A program made the position numbers and the translations under genes. A model generated the notes under the pieces. That model was not told the DNA's origin. It worked only from the letters and a program-made list of their open reading frames with translations, and did no database searches. Shown here in pieces: positions 34,256 through 44,309 of a DNA stretch of 64,000 nt (within the stretch, counting starts at the first letter, position 1; the number at the start of each line of letters is the position of its first letter). Source of the stretch: Ustilaginoidea virens (Eukaryota; Ascomycota; Sordariomycetes; Hypocreales; Clavicipitaceae); contig NC_057319.1 in the NCBI RefSeq assembly GCF_000687475.1, positions 4,020,001 to 4,084,000 on the forward strand, read 5' to 3'.

Positions 34256-37200
34256 TCATCCGTCCACCCCGGCGCGAATCTGCACCTCGGCGCGGTCGCT
34301 AAAATCCGCCACCTTGGGCTTCCCCCGCATCTCCAAGAACTCGTAAAACAGCTTGACCTGCGCAAACCTCGGCCTGGTCCCCGCGTAGCTGGTGATCTGC
34401 GCCCTCGGCAGCCTGAAGCTCGCGTCGCGAATCATGCTGAGCTGCACGCCCGGCTGGGTCCTCGGCACCAGCTCAAAGACCACGTGGCCCTTGAGCTCCT
34501 TCTCGTCCTTGCTGCCCCAGCGCTTCAGCACGTTGAGCCGCTGGTTGCGCAGCATCGCCGGCACGGGCGGGTCCGCCGTGCGGGCCAGCAGCGGGATCTT
34601 GGCGTTGGGGTTCTTGTCCACGTCGGGCGGCATATCGCCGTAGGGAATCCCGACCAGCATGCGCGTCAGCGGGAGCAGGTACGACTGGGGCCGCTCTCCG
34701 AACCAGCGGATGGAGACGACCAGGTCGACGTACGGGACGGGCGAGTCGGACGGGATGAACCTGCGGTCTCGGCTGCTGACCGCGTAGACGCCGACCGAGT
34801 AGCGGGGCCGGTCAAAGGTATCCGCGCCGAAGCCGGGAGGCGCCCGCAACGCCGCCTGCGGATGCTCCCGGCGGTGCCGGGCGAGGAGCTCGGCGTCTCG
34901 GGGGGGCGATGCTGGGCGCTGCCGTCCAGGGTGTCTGGTGGCCGACGATGCCACGCGGAGCGGCGTTCGAGCGCGCACTGGAGGCGCGGCTGGCGCGTCC
35001 GCCGTCGGCGTGGAAAGCTGGAACACGGGCGATGCGCTGCCCGACGTCTGGGCCGACACGTCGCCCACGTCGAGCTGCAGGATGGGGTTGTTGAGCTGCA
35101 AGCCCGAGACCGCCGACGTTGGCATCGTGTCGGAAAACTCCGACTCCCTGTTCCGGCCCAGTCTGGCCACCAGATACGTCGAGAAGGCCGCTGGATCCAG
35201 GGTGCGGGACTGCCAGTCAAACACGGGAGTCTTGCCGTCGTTTGGAAAATCCACCCTTCCCAAGTTTTGGCCAGGCTGGTGGTCCGGCGGACGCTGGTCA
35301 GTCGTGTAGAGCTTCTTGAAAATGACGCTGAGCGTCGACTTGTTCAAAGTCTGGCCGACCGTGAAGCACTGCTGGTGCGGGGGCATCGTGAAGGTGATTC
35401 TCCTGAGATCAGGTGGCTCGGCGTCGAACAGACAGTACATGGTGTCTGGCGCGATCCTCTTCTGCACAAGAATGGGCTGTCTGGCCGGCGTGTTGGCCGG
35501 GGGGCTGACCCCGACGCCCTCGGACGACACGGGCCGGGTGCGAGTCGCCGAAAACTTGACGTCGACGGCCAAGTCGGGAAACTGGACCAGAAGCTGGCTC
35601 CGCATGAGGAACCCGAAACGGGGCATCGGCACGTGCCAGCCCCCGAGAGCGTCGTCGGGGGTTCTGAGGCGCTCGTTGATTGCCTTTTTGATTGCCGTGC
35701 GCGGAGAGTCCTTGTCGGGGGTAGCACCCCAGTGGTTGGCCAGGCTGAGAGCGCCGTCGATCAGCGCATCCGTCCAGTTGGCGTCTACGTAGAAGAAGCG
35801 GAGGGTTTCTTGGGGCAGAAACGCCCGGTCCGGGAGGAGATAGTGGGCCGGGATGTTGGCCAGATGAGCTTTGTCGAGAACCCAAGAATAGACGTACGCG
35901 TAGTCTGGGTTCGTGGCGACGTTGTACTCGTTGTAGAGAACCTCGTTGCCGTCCTCGCCTGCCTCTGCCATGGCGAAGCCAAGAACTGCCTCGTCGGTGT
36001 GGGCCCCCAGCCGAGAAGCAAGATGAGGCGAGTTCTGCGACAGCAGGTCGATTTCACTCATCATGGCGGCCTTGGCGCTTTCGTCGCCGCTCCAGCGGTT
36101 CTCGACCACAGCCGTGGCTGCACGACCGTGGGCGTGCAGCCGGGTGTTGAGGGCGTTCAATCCCCTTACCAGGTCCACCATTCCGTCTGCTGCTTTCTGC
36201 CTCCTCAAGTAACCATCTTGGCCCATCAGGACATGGACTTCCTGCTTGGCGCGCTCCAAGCCACGTTCGTGGCCGCCAGCTCGCAGCCTTGCCAGAGCTG
36301 CGCAAAAGGCGTCGTCGGCCATGGCCAACGTCTTGCCAAGCTGCCACGCTGTCGAATATGTCTGGTCCAGCAGCCCAAAATCCTGGTCAAAAATAGCCAA
36401 GTCGCTCCCGAAATTCGATTGCATGACAAACTTTTCCCTCAGGGGACGGGCGACCTGGTTGGGAACCAGAGGTCCGCGTATGATGCTTGCCGTGACTTCG
36501 CCGGTGACGGTGCGACAGCGGGCCAGAGCGTACCCGTCAGCTTGGCGTTTGGCAATCATCGCGGAGAGCGCCTCGTCGTCATTGGCATTTGCGAGGTCGT
36601 GATTTTGCGAGGACGGTGCTGCTACCTCGCCGGCGCGGAGAACAGTCAGATGCTCGCCCAGGTTCGTCAAAAGGTCCAGGGGGCTAGATTGGTTCAGGGA
36701 CGGGAGGCAGGTATATGTCCAACTATACAGGCTTGTCATGGCCACACGCGCGTCGTTGGGGATGGGAAGTCGAACTTGGCTCTCTTTGCCGTCCCCGCCA
36801 TCCCAGTCTAGCGAAACCAGATGAGCAATCATCATGCTCGAATGCTCGGCGTCAATGGGTCCCGTACGGCGACTGACAACCACGCTGAACATGGCTTCAT
36901 CCGTTTCCGATCCCGCCTGTGCCATGCCATCAGTGGCTACCTGGCGCACGTGAGCCATGTATTTGTAGCCGGCAGTGTTCAGCTTGGTCTTGTCGGTTCC
37001 GGGATCGACAAAGAGCGACGAGAATAGTTGGCCGGGCAGCAGGATGACCTCGGTTGGCTCGGTGGCGTCTCTCGCGTTCAGCTGGGCGCTGAAGCCGGTC
37101 GTGTTCACCACATCCTGGAGCTTGGCAGTGTCCTGAGCTCGCATGCGTAGAGCAAAGGTCTCGCTCTGTTCTCGCTTCACATCCGGAGGGACCTGGCGTA

Positions 37201-37687
37201 GAACGCTCTGGATTGTCTCTGGGGGAATCTGCAGCTCCTCCACGGAGAAGATCAGCAAAGCAAGCCACGTTGTCTGACTTCTCGTGTTGTTGTCGTCCTC
37301 GCCGGCGGGAATATGCGTCGGACTCCGCATCCACGGCAGATGCGGATCCTTCAACACAATATGCGGCAGCACGGTGTGTTCCGCGCTTGTCCCCGGTCCC
37401 GGAAACACCGAGTCGACCGCATTGGGAGGCAGAGTGAACTTGGGCGCGACGACAATGAAACTTTGCGACAACTCGTCGAGTTTTGTCGTCCGACGTGATC
37501 TGTCAGGGTTGTAGGGCTCCGGGGGGGCTGATATGTCCTGAGAGACAGACACGGTATGGACGCCGCCAATTAGTGATGGCGAGTAGAAGGAATAGAAGCG
37601 CGCTTCTCCAGGGGCCAAGTCACGGGGGATTTGTGAGAGGATGCGCTCGGCATGTCGGTGTATCAACCTCCTGTGATGGGAAGGCAT
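34256..37687 (-). CDS. Large intronless protein of the island, 1143 aa (FTLPP...VLPHIVL...LPW type)
   Basis: A single exon with ATG at 37687-37685 (MPSHHRRLIHRHAERILSQI). Near the N-terminus it reads FIVVAPKFTLPPNAVDSVFP, then TVLPHIVLKDPHLPWMRS, then TTWLALLIFSVEELQIPP. The middle contains YLLPDRAFLPQETLRFFYVD followed by ANWTDALIDGALSLANH, then LLVQFPDLAVDVKF. The C-terminal third has a Pro/Arg-rich linker (about residues 900-950) and a beta-rich end. I recognise this order from long uncharacterised proteins mainly in bacteria (from memory, unverified). There is no signal peptide, membrane segment or known catalytic motif, so a structural role is likely. The 775-codon open frame on the opposite strand (34484-36811) is its shadow. 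The GC-rich 3' half contrasts with the neighbouring 1553-aa gene. Confidence 0.85.
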   Translation of the reverse strand: MPSHHRRLIHRHAERILSQIPRDLAPGEARFYSFYSPSLIGGVHTVSVSQDISAPPEPYNPDRSRRTTKLDELSQSFIVVAPKFTLPPNAVDSVFPGPGTSAEHTVLPHIVLKDPHLPWMRSPTHIPAGEDDNNTRSQTTWLALLIFSVEELQIPPETIQSVLRQVPPDVKREQSETFALRMRAQDTAKLQDVVNTTGFSAQLNARDATEPTEVILLPGQLFSSLFVDPGTDKTKLNTAGYKYMAHVRQVATDGMAQAGSETDEAMFSVVVSRRTGPIDAEHSSMMIAHLVSLDWDGGDGKESQVRLPIPNDARVAMTSLYSWTYTCLPSLNQSSPLDLLTNLGEHLTVLRAGEVAAPSSQNHDLANANDDEALSAMIAKRQADGYALARCRTVTGEVTASIIRGPLVPNQVARPLREKFVMQSNFGSDLAIFDQDFGLLDQTYSTAWQLGKTLAMADDAFCAALARLRAGGHERGLERAKQEVHVLMGQDGYLRRQKAADGMVDLVRGLNALNTRLHAHGRAATAVVENRWSGDESAKAAMMSEIDLLSQNSPHLASRLGAHTDEAVLGFAMAEAGEDGNEVLYNEYNVATNPDYAYVYSWVLDKAHLANIPAHYLLPDRAFLPQETLRFFYVDANWTDALIDGALSLANHWGATPDKDSPRTAIKKAINERLRTPDDALGGWHVPMPRFGFLMRSQLLVQFPDLAVDVKFSATRTRPVSSEGVGVSPPANTPARQPILVQKRIAPDTMYCLFDAEPPDLRRITFTMPPHQQCFTVGQTLNKSTLSVIFKKLYTTDQRPPDHQPGQNLGRVDFPNDGKTPVFDWQSRTLDPAAFSTYLVARLGRNRESEFSDTMPTSAVSGLQLNNPILQLDVGDVSAQTSGSASPVFQLSTPTADAPAAPPVRARTPLRVASSATRHPGRQRPASPPRDAELLARHRREHPQAALRAPPGFGADTFDRPRYSVGVYAVSSRDRRFIPSDSPVPYVDLVVSIRWFGERPQSYLLPLTRMLVGIPYGDMPPDVDKNPNAKIPLLARTADPPVPAMLRNQRLNVLKRWGSKDEKELKGHVVFELVPRTQPGVQLSMIRDASFRLPRAQITSYAGTRPRFAQVKLFYEFLEMRGKPKVADFSDRAEVQIRAGVDG

Positions 37688-38631
37688 TGTCCGCGATTGT
37701 AGTCGTCAACGGAGACACGACGCCTTGCAACATTCCGGAACCGCCCAGGAAAATGGGCGGGAGGGGGAAGCAACATGATGTGCTCGGGGACGGGCTGGAC
37801 AGAGATGCACACGGGATAAAGCCGAGTTGTGAACCAGGTTGCTTCCAGATCTCCTCATGCTTGCCTAGCGGAAACGGTGCCAAGGTCGAGCGAGTTATTG
37901 GCATGGTGGCGCTCAGGGTTGGGTTCACACAAGCGCGGATGAGAGGCTGAAGGCCGTTAGAGTCTCTGAATACTAATCATGGGGCTTGGCGATGGAGGCG
38001 TTGGCGTCACCTAGGTAGTTTATGGAAGAGGACTGGGTTTAATCCGCGATGCAAGGAGCAAGGAGCAAGGAGCGTCGTTCATCACATTACAGTAGGTACA
38101 TAGTTGGCAAACGACACCACAGTGTGTCAACGCGGGCCGAGACTGTGCGGTAGGACTGAGCTGGGCCGCCCCACATCCCATCCCGCCCATGACCGCCCCA
38201 CACTTCAGCGGATCCGGTCCCTTAGCCGCGTACCTAATGCAGGCAGGCGCCTACATAGGTCCCTTTGCACGCTACAAGGGTTGTGGGAATGTGCTATGTA
38301 TGTACCTATGTAGCAATTTCAACAGGAAACATCCACAGACATCAAGCATGGAGAAAATGACTACCCGATTATGGTGTGATGCCACTCTGGTTTTTGCGTA
38401 CTTCCGAGATGCAGTTTACTAGTCCTAGGCAGGAATAGTAGACCACTCCTTTCACCTAGAAATGAGCCTTGTAGAACAGAGGAGCGCCCCCCGCCGCAGC
38501 TTGGACGGATGGCATGACGCAGCACATGATTTTATGCACTCCCCAACACCCAATACCAGACACGTCTTTCGGCCCGACAAAGTTCGCCTCGATACCTACT
38601 TCGCCATCCCTTGCAGTGTTTCAGGCACAAT
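37688..38631. other. Spacer between the two minus-strand island genes
   Basis: It carries the promoter of the 1143-aa gene and the 3' flank of the 1553-aa gene. A three-fold GCAAGGA-like repeat is at 38048-38071. A downstream exon of the 1553-aa gene could start here (see that entry), but none is evident. Confidence 0.45.
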
Positions 38632-41600
38632 CTACTCACCTCCGCCGCTGGACTTTTTACCATCGCCTACTTTCATCAAGTATCCCTCTACAGTCGTGGC
38701 CGGCCCCTCCTCGAACCTGGCTCTTTCATCCTCGGCAGCGGTGGGAAGCACCATATATCGCTCCAGTGCCTCCTTTTCTCCGTCATCGACGCTGCATACT
38801 TCCCCCTCTGCCGGTGTTGGATTGCCACTGTCCTTGTCAACGTAATACGGCTGGAGCCACACCCAAGCTCCCTCAGCCAACGCAGGTACATTGACGTAGC
38901 CTTCTCCTTTCCTCACGTCTGGCACCTTCACGACGGGGCTGTCTGATGTAAGCTCCCTGTCGCGCTCGAAGCGCCCCGGAACGTCTTTGGTGAGTACGAG
39001 CGGCCCCAGGTGGAAGAAGGCCTTCATCTTGGACAAGGCGCCCTGCCAGGTCCACGGAGGAAGGGAGAGTTCGCGGACAGGAAGGATTCCCGAATAGGCG
39101 TGGATTGGGGAAAAGGGATCCAGCAGCAGCGACCGGATGGACAATTTCTCATTTCGCCTGTTGTAAAAGTCGAGCGAGTCCGAGGCGCTCAGGGGGTCGA
39201 CAAAGTGTGAGCGAAGGACAAGGGGACGCGTAGGGACAATGCTGTTTTGCTCTTCCATCTCCTCTTTCGAGAGATAATCAGAATATAGCTTGTCCATGTT
39301 GACGCCGAGGTCTGGTGATGTCTCGGGATCCAGGGACTTGGAGCATTTGAAAACTCCCACGAGACCGTCAAACCCACGTTGCTTATCGCCAATCTTGACC
39401 CTGAAAGCATACCTTGAGGGATCGGGATCGTGTTCTTCTGTATCGCTGTCACAATCATGCCCATTCTTTTCGCCCTTCTTCTTTTTGGGTCCGAGGAGCT
39501 TCCTCTTCACCGGCTGATCTCCAGTAGCCTGCGTGACCAACTCATCGGCAGCCATCTCCAAAGACCACCCGGCATTAGCCAAAGCCAGTGGTCGCCCAAC
39601 GAGGGCCGCATTGGTAAAGCCTGCGTAGGCCTCGGGCGCTGGTTGCATGTTTTCCGTCGCGTGAACAATCATTTTCCAAAACGCACGCATGAATTCAACA
39701 TCGCCACCTAAGCGGGTGGCCAGACGTTGGAGTTGCATGACTTCGGGTTTCAATCCTGATGGCCCTTGCTGCGCAGCCAGGGCATCTAGTGCTTTGTCGG
39801 ACGGTGGTCTGAAGGGAAGCCACGCAGGTGTGCTCTGCGCACCTTTTGGTCCGCCGAAACGGACTTCGCGATAAAATGTCCCGTCTTGGGTAAAGAGCTG
39901 AATGCCCTGGTTGGCGTAGTTGATAAGGACCCAGCCCCAGATTGGATTTTCCCACTCATTCGCTGGACGCCAAAAGGGGGTTTTAATCGCTGCGCCGAGA
40001 CCAGTAGAAGCAATGGTCTTAGGTTCACCGTCCTTGGTCTCCTTTTCGCTGCCCGATCGCACCACAAACGATGAATTGAGGCGAGAGAGCTGGTTAATCA
40101 TAGGGGGTATTTGCATGAACTCGCATGCCTCTGGTGCAGGCCCAGGAGGGCATTGGGGAGGCTTCTCTCGTATTCCTTGCTTCTCTTCATTCCTGCCCGA
40201 TATTTCCTCTTTCGACTCGGACGTGTCAATGACATTTGGATGCTTGTCCGGTCCGTCTTTCAGCTGCGGAGCATACCACTCCGAAATACATGGCCATACA
40301 GGTTGCCGACTTTTTTCGTCAGGGGTGGGGTCAATAGCATGAATTACCTGACCAAACTTATCGATGATGTTGATCTTTGTGAACCTGAACTGTCCATGAG
40401 TAGCTGGTTTGAAAAGGGAGTACGCAGTAGTAGACGACTTGACAGAGTTACAAAAGGGAGTGTCATCGGTCTGGATATCAATAATGCGAAGCTGTGGCTT
40501 GTTGAAGCCAGCGCCCGGTCTCAGGGCTGCGACCATGGGTTCTACACCACCAGTGCGCGCATCACGCAAGTTTGGCTTAATGTGGTTTCCCTGGAAAACA
40601 GTGGTCAGCTGCGCTGTTAGTCCAGCCAACGGCGCAGACAGAAAGGCCAATTGGTGGAGTTCCTTTTGCAAAGACTCTCTGTCTTCAGGGCTGAGGTAGT
40701 CGTAGTTGCCTCCCGGGTCTTTATGGTCAAGGATAGGCTTGGGAGTACCGGCGAACAGCTGTTCAATTTTGGCAGCTAATGAGAAGCTTGGCTGGGGAAG
40801 AAGAAGAGCCCGGCCTTGAATGGCATTCTTGTCCAGGTCCTGGTCGTTTTTCTTACCAAGCTTTGTTGATCCTGGAATGCCGTATCGAAGTTGGGCAAGT
40901 GTTGACGAGCGACTTCCTTGCGCTGAAAGGCGCCAATCCTCAAAGGGAATATGGTAGTATTCTACTTCCCATTCGAAAAACAATGGAAACCAGGGCTGAC
41001 TACGATTCCACCTGTCCCGCCAAGCAGAAGGTGGCGCGGGAGGTGGAATTGGTCCCTCTAACACGGCAGCCGATGACGTCTCCGCGTGACTTCTGACTGA
41101 GAGTTGATCATGAAACAGAGGAGGCGTCTTGGTCGTTGGAATTTCCCCTGCATCCATCTTGGGTTTCACATCCGGTCGTCCCAGAAACAGAAACTCGGAG
41201 ACCAGTGCCTTGATTGAACTTTGTACGGCACCGCTGGGCAACTTTGACGCAAGCATTTTGTCAAAGTCGCCCCAAATTGTACGATCAGAGTCGGAACCGA
41301 GCGTCTGCTCGTCGAGTCGCACCAAAAGCTTATCCAAGTAGTCTGGTTGCCAGCCAGAATTGACACCGCCAACGAGTAAGGTCGGGTCGCGTTGTTGATA
41401 AAAGGTGGCAGCGGCCCCTGGTTTGACTTTTTGCCCGACTACAGCCAACTTGTCCTGGATTGTAGTGTCGCAGGCTTTCATTGTAGCTTCTAACTTGTTG
41501 AATCTTTTTTCCAGTTCGGAGACCAGCCCCTTGTAGGTGTTTTCCTTCTCCCCCGACAATGGATCAGTCACACATTGCCACCAGAGCGAGAACATGTCTT

Positions 41601-43293
41601 TTCTCAGTCGCACCATAGCTCGGAGGCTCGCATCTAGCAAGCCTTGTTCTAGGTTCAGCCCTCGAAGCGTCTCGATCAGTTCTATTGGGGTGCCGCCGGA
41701 GCGATCTGACCCCTTTTCCATTCCAGCTGCGTTCCAACGCTGGCCGCCGTCGGCCCGGACAAAGTTCCAGTTGTATAAGAAATCAGAGGCCTGATTTTGC
41801 GATTCCACGCCGTCGTCTCGAGACAAGAGATGACGCTCAAGCTCAGTGATCCACCTCTCCAGCTTGGGGACTGTGACTGGATCCTTGTCCTCCATACCGT
41901 TGCCCCCATTTCCAAGGCCTGAAGGAGGAGCCAGACAGGTATGAGCACGGGCATACGTTGTTAAAGCATCGAGCGGTGTTGTACCGACCGCCAGAGGTAT
42001 TGTACTGTTTAGCTGGGTGCAGAAGCCGTCCGCAGGGACAATGTCAGGTTTCTTCTCCGAGTTCCAATCAACCTGATACATTGCGCCGTGACACACTGCT
42101 CGAGTTTTCCCCTCATCCTTCAACCAGGTTTCGAAAATTTTGCCGACAGAATCATCATTCATTTGCTTCCCGTCAGAGTCTTCCAGCTTGATTCTCAGCT
42201 TCAGTGCATTGAGTCTTTCCTTTCTTGATTGTGGCTGGTTGCCGAGCAGTGGTCCCGTGAACAAGTCATCGGCCGGCTTGGCGTTCCAGCCCACGACATA
42301 ATAATGCGCCGATGCCCGAGAGAGAAATTGACCCTTTGCATACTCAAAGTTGTCACACATGCTGAAGACATTGGAGTTGTGGGGTTGATAGTCGGCAAAT
42401 AGCGGATTAGAAGATGACAGGAGGCTGAAGTGAGGGAGAAACCTAGCCGCCTGCGGTTGAGGTGGCTTATCCTTGACACAATCAAACTCAATCACATAGC
42501 CTTCCTTCACCGCAGATGGGGGTTCGTACAACTCGTCCCATTCTTGGAGGGGAGTCTTTTTCCCTATGAACACCTCTGCCTGTTTCGATACGGTATCTTC
42601 ATCATTGCTGCCATCTCCAGCTGCGATGAATGGTGATACGTCTGTCTGCAAGTCCACATCGACATCAAGGTCTTTCAGATCCCACATCCTATCACTCTCA
42701 ACCACCCAAGCAGCGAACTTGGGGACCTGACTCCGCGCAGACTCTGGGAAAATGCTCGTCTCATCAGCGATATGCCGAATGACAAGCCAGCGGTTTGGGA
42801 CTGAAGGAAACACTGGTGGTGCGAAATCGACGGCCTTTTGTTCGTTCGATAACCCCCTAGAAGCGCGGGCCTGGGAAAAACTCTGGCTCTTGACGGCATC
42901 ATGGCCGGCAGCGGCGACACCGCTTCGAAATAAACGGGGGAGTGTCCAGTGAAGATACACACCAACTCTGCGTTGGATGGCTTTCTCCGACCCCAGGTTG
43001 GTGAATCGAGAATTGAACTCTGCAGGCCAAGAATTGTACAAGTCAATCGGGTTCTGGATATCTGGCTGAACCAGGCTGCTGTTCAGGCGAAGAAAAGTAT
43101 AATTGGGTTGCTCAATGGGAGCGATCTTGGCTCCGACAGCGTCAAAGGCGGAAGCAGTTCCAGATGTGGGGATTGGAGGAGGAATGCCATCACAGACGGG
43201 TTTATTGAAGACAAAAGCGTCGAGTTTCAGCGGAATGAGGACACACTGGTTAGGGTCGGTAGACGAAGACTCGGTGCCTTGTTTCTCGGCCAT
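38632..43293 (-). CDS. Giant intronless protein of the island, 1553 aa (LHWTLP...VPNRW type)
   Basis: A single exon with ATG at 43293-43291 (MAEKQGTESSSTDPNQCVLI). Diagnostic stretches are GVYLHWTLPRLFRSG and FPSVPNRWLVIRH with WVVESD (residues ~130-210), LRIIDIQTDD and KINIIDKFGQV in the middle, and NPIWGWVLINYANQGIQLF about two thirds along. I associate the LHW.LP / PP.VPNRWLV / AWVVESD and GW.L.N combination with uncharacterised bacterial proteins (memory, unverified). Lys/Glu-rich linkers separate blocks. No signal peptide, membrane helix or enzyme motif is seen. The stop overlaps a perfect donor sequence (GTGAGTAG), so a further 3' exon is possible. Base composition looks less GC-rich than in the 1143-aa gene. 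Confidence 0.85.
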   Translation of the reverse strand: MAEKQGTESSSTDPNQCVLIPLKLDAFVFNKPVCDGIPPPIPTSGTASAFDAVGAKIAPIEQPNYTFLRLNSSLVQPDIQNPIDLYNSWPAEFNSRFTNLGSEKAIQRRVGVYLHWTLPRLFRSGVAAAGHDAVKSQSFSQARASRGLSNEQKAVDFAPPVFPSVPNRWLVIRHIADETSIFPESARSQVPKFAAWVVESDRMWDLKDLDVDVDLQTDVSPFIAAGDGSNDEDTVSKQAEVFIGKKTPLQEWDELYEPPSAVKEGYVIEFDCVKDKPPQPQAARFLPHFSLLSSSNPLFADYQPHNSNVFSMCDNFEYAKGQFLSRASAHYYVVGWNAKPADDLFTGPLLGNQPQSRKERLNALKLRIKLEDSDGKQMNDDSVGKIFETWLKDEGKTRAVCHGAMYQVDWNSEKKPDIVPADGFCTQLNSTIPLAVGTTPLDALTTYARAHTCLAPPSGLGNGGNGMEDKDPVTVPKLERWITELERHLLSRDDGVESQNQASDFLYNWNFVRADGGQRWNAAGMEKGSDRSGGTPIELIETLRGLNLEQGLLDASLRAMVRLRKDMFSLWWQCVTDPLSGEKENTYKGLVSELEKRFNKLEATMKACDTTIQDKLAVVGQKVKPGAAATFYQQRDPTLLVGGVNSGWQPDYLDKLLVRLDEQTLGSDSDRTIWGDFDKMLASKLPSGAVQSSIKALVSEFLFLGRPDVKPKMDAGEIPTTKTPPLFHDQLSVRSHAETSSAAVLEGPIPPPAPPSAWRDRWNRSQPWFPLFFEWEVEYYHIPFEDWRLSAQGSRSSTLAQLRYGIPGSTKLGKKNDQDLDKNAIQGRALLLPQPSFSLAAKIEQLFAGTPKPILDHKDPGGNYDYLSPEDRESLQKELHQLAFLSAPLAGLTAQLTTVFQGNHIKPNLRDARTGGVEPMVAALRPGAGFNKPQLRIIDIQTDDTPFCNSVKSSTTAYSLFKPATHGQFRFTKINIIDKFGQVIHAIDPTPDEKSRQPVWPCISEWYAPQLKDGPDKHPNVIDTSESKEEISGRNEEKQGIREKPPQCPPGPAPEACEFMQIPPMINQLSRLNSSFVVRSGSEKETKDGEPKTIASTGLGAAIKTPFWRPANEWENPIWGWVLINYANQGIQLFTQDGTFYREVRFGGPKGAQSTPAWLPFRPPSDKALDALAAQQGPSGLKPEVMQLQRLATRLGGDVEFMRAFWKMIVHATENMQPAPEAYAGFTNAALVGRPLALANAGWSLEMAADELVTQATGDQPVKRKLLGPKKKKGEKNGHDCDSDTEEHDPDPSRYAFRVKIGDKQRGFDGLVGVFKCSKSLDPETSPDLGVNMDKLYSDYLSKEEMEEQNSIVPTRPLVLRSHFVDPLSASDSLDFYNRRNEKLSIRSLLLDPFSPIHAYSGILPVRELSLPPWTWQGALSKMKAFFHLGPLVLTKDVPGRFERDRELTSDSPVVKVPDVRKGEGYVNVPALAEGAWVWLQPYYVDKDSGNPTPAEGEVCSVDDGEKEALERYMVLPTAAEDERARFEEGPATTVEGYLMKVGDGKKSSGGGE

Positions 43294-44309
43294 TGTCGAG
43301 CTTGGGACTCCTTTCCTTGTTTAACGCAACTTGGCAAAGGACTGGTTGATCCAAGCCGCGGGGAGGCGACGAGTACGTAAAATCGTTGTTTAAAATGCTA
43401 GCCATTTCGAAGGTTCATGCGTGGAAAGATTGAAATTTTTGGCTTTCCAGTACAACGCCGTAGGAAGCTAAGGATGCCAATCGTTCCAGGCACTAGAGTT
43501 GAGGCACAAGCAAAACACGTCAACCTGGTCTGGGCTTGCACAGTGGGGTGGAGTGCGGTCAAGATGTCTGGTGTCTGGTACGTCCACAGGACCGCGCACT
43601 GTGCAGCTTGCACTCCGCACCCCTGCTCTTGGCGTGGCGACCCGTACGACCCCGCCAATTGCCAACAAGCCATGCCCATGACGAAAATTCCTTGCCGCGT
43701 GCTTACGACGTCTACGCACTCATTCTCGAATCTCCTCATTTTTCATTTTCAAGACTCGATAGTGTCACAACCCTGCAGAACCCTGCATGAGAACCGCCTG
43801 TCGGCTGAGGCGAGTCGACAAACCACGGCCTACCGCCCTCGAGCTAGATCTCGTCTGGCTTGCAAGACTCGGGCTGAACGCATGCGGCTTGCTCATGGTT
43901 CCAATTCAGGACGCACTATTGAGCCGCGATGCAACCTCTTGGCTACATCTGTATGGCAGAGCTATAACTGTACAGAGGGAAGCTATTGAAAACCCCCGCG
44001 GGTAACATCCGGGATCCCCGCACGAGATATCGGAATGCAAACATGGGCAAAACTCAAAAGGCCCTTCCGGCATGGAAAGCCGGTCAAGAGACCTACATGC
44101 CTACGGAGGGCAGACTGTTTACATTGAAAGAATCGAACCCTCCTCCCTCGTCGCTTCAAGCTCGAATGTATAAAAAACCAGGATCGCGCACGAAAGTCTA
44201 GACAATAAGCTTACCTTGTGCATCTTTCCTCTCTCCAATCTCAAACCGCTATCACGCGCTAAGCCTCACTGCCTTATCGTACGCATTCGCCTTTGCTTCA
44301 CTCCTCATA
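43294..44309. promoter_or_regulatory. Divergent promoter at the centre of the island
   Basis: These 1.0 kb separate the starts of the 1553-aa (-) and 337-aa (+) genes and are the natural control point for the island. A TATA-like box is at 44169-44176, followed by pyrimidine-rich sequence before the plus-strand ATG. An ORF at 43417-43989 has no domain and is probably chance. Confidence 0.6.
44169..44176 (+). promoter_or_regulatory. TATA-like box (TATAAAAA) of the 337-aa gene
   Basis: It lies 134 nt before the ATG at 44310, with a CT-rich leader in between (44220-44300), a typical layout for a fungal promoter. Confidence 0.5.

Noticed and set aside
34484..36811. 775-codon open frame on the plus strand
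   Set aside because: It is antisense to the 1143-aa gene and arises from GC-rich codon bias; its translation is Arg/Gly/Val-rich without motifs.
43417..43989. 190-codon frame in the divergent island promoter
   Set aside because: It has no domain and no splice or start context, and occupies the expected promoter of two genes.
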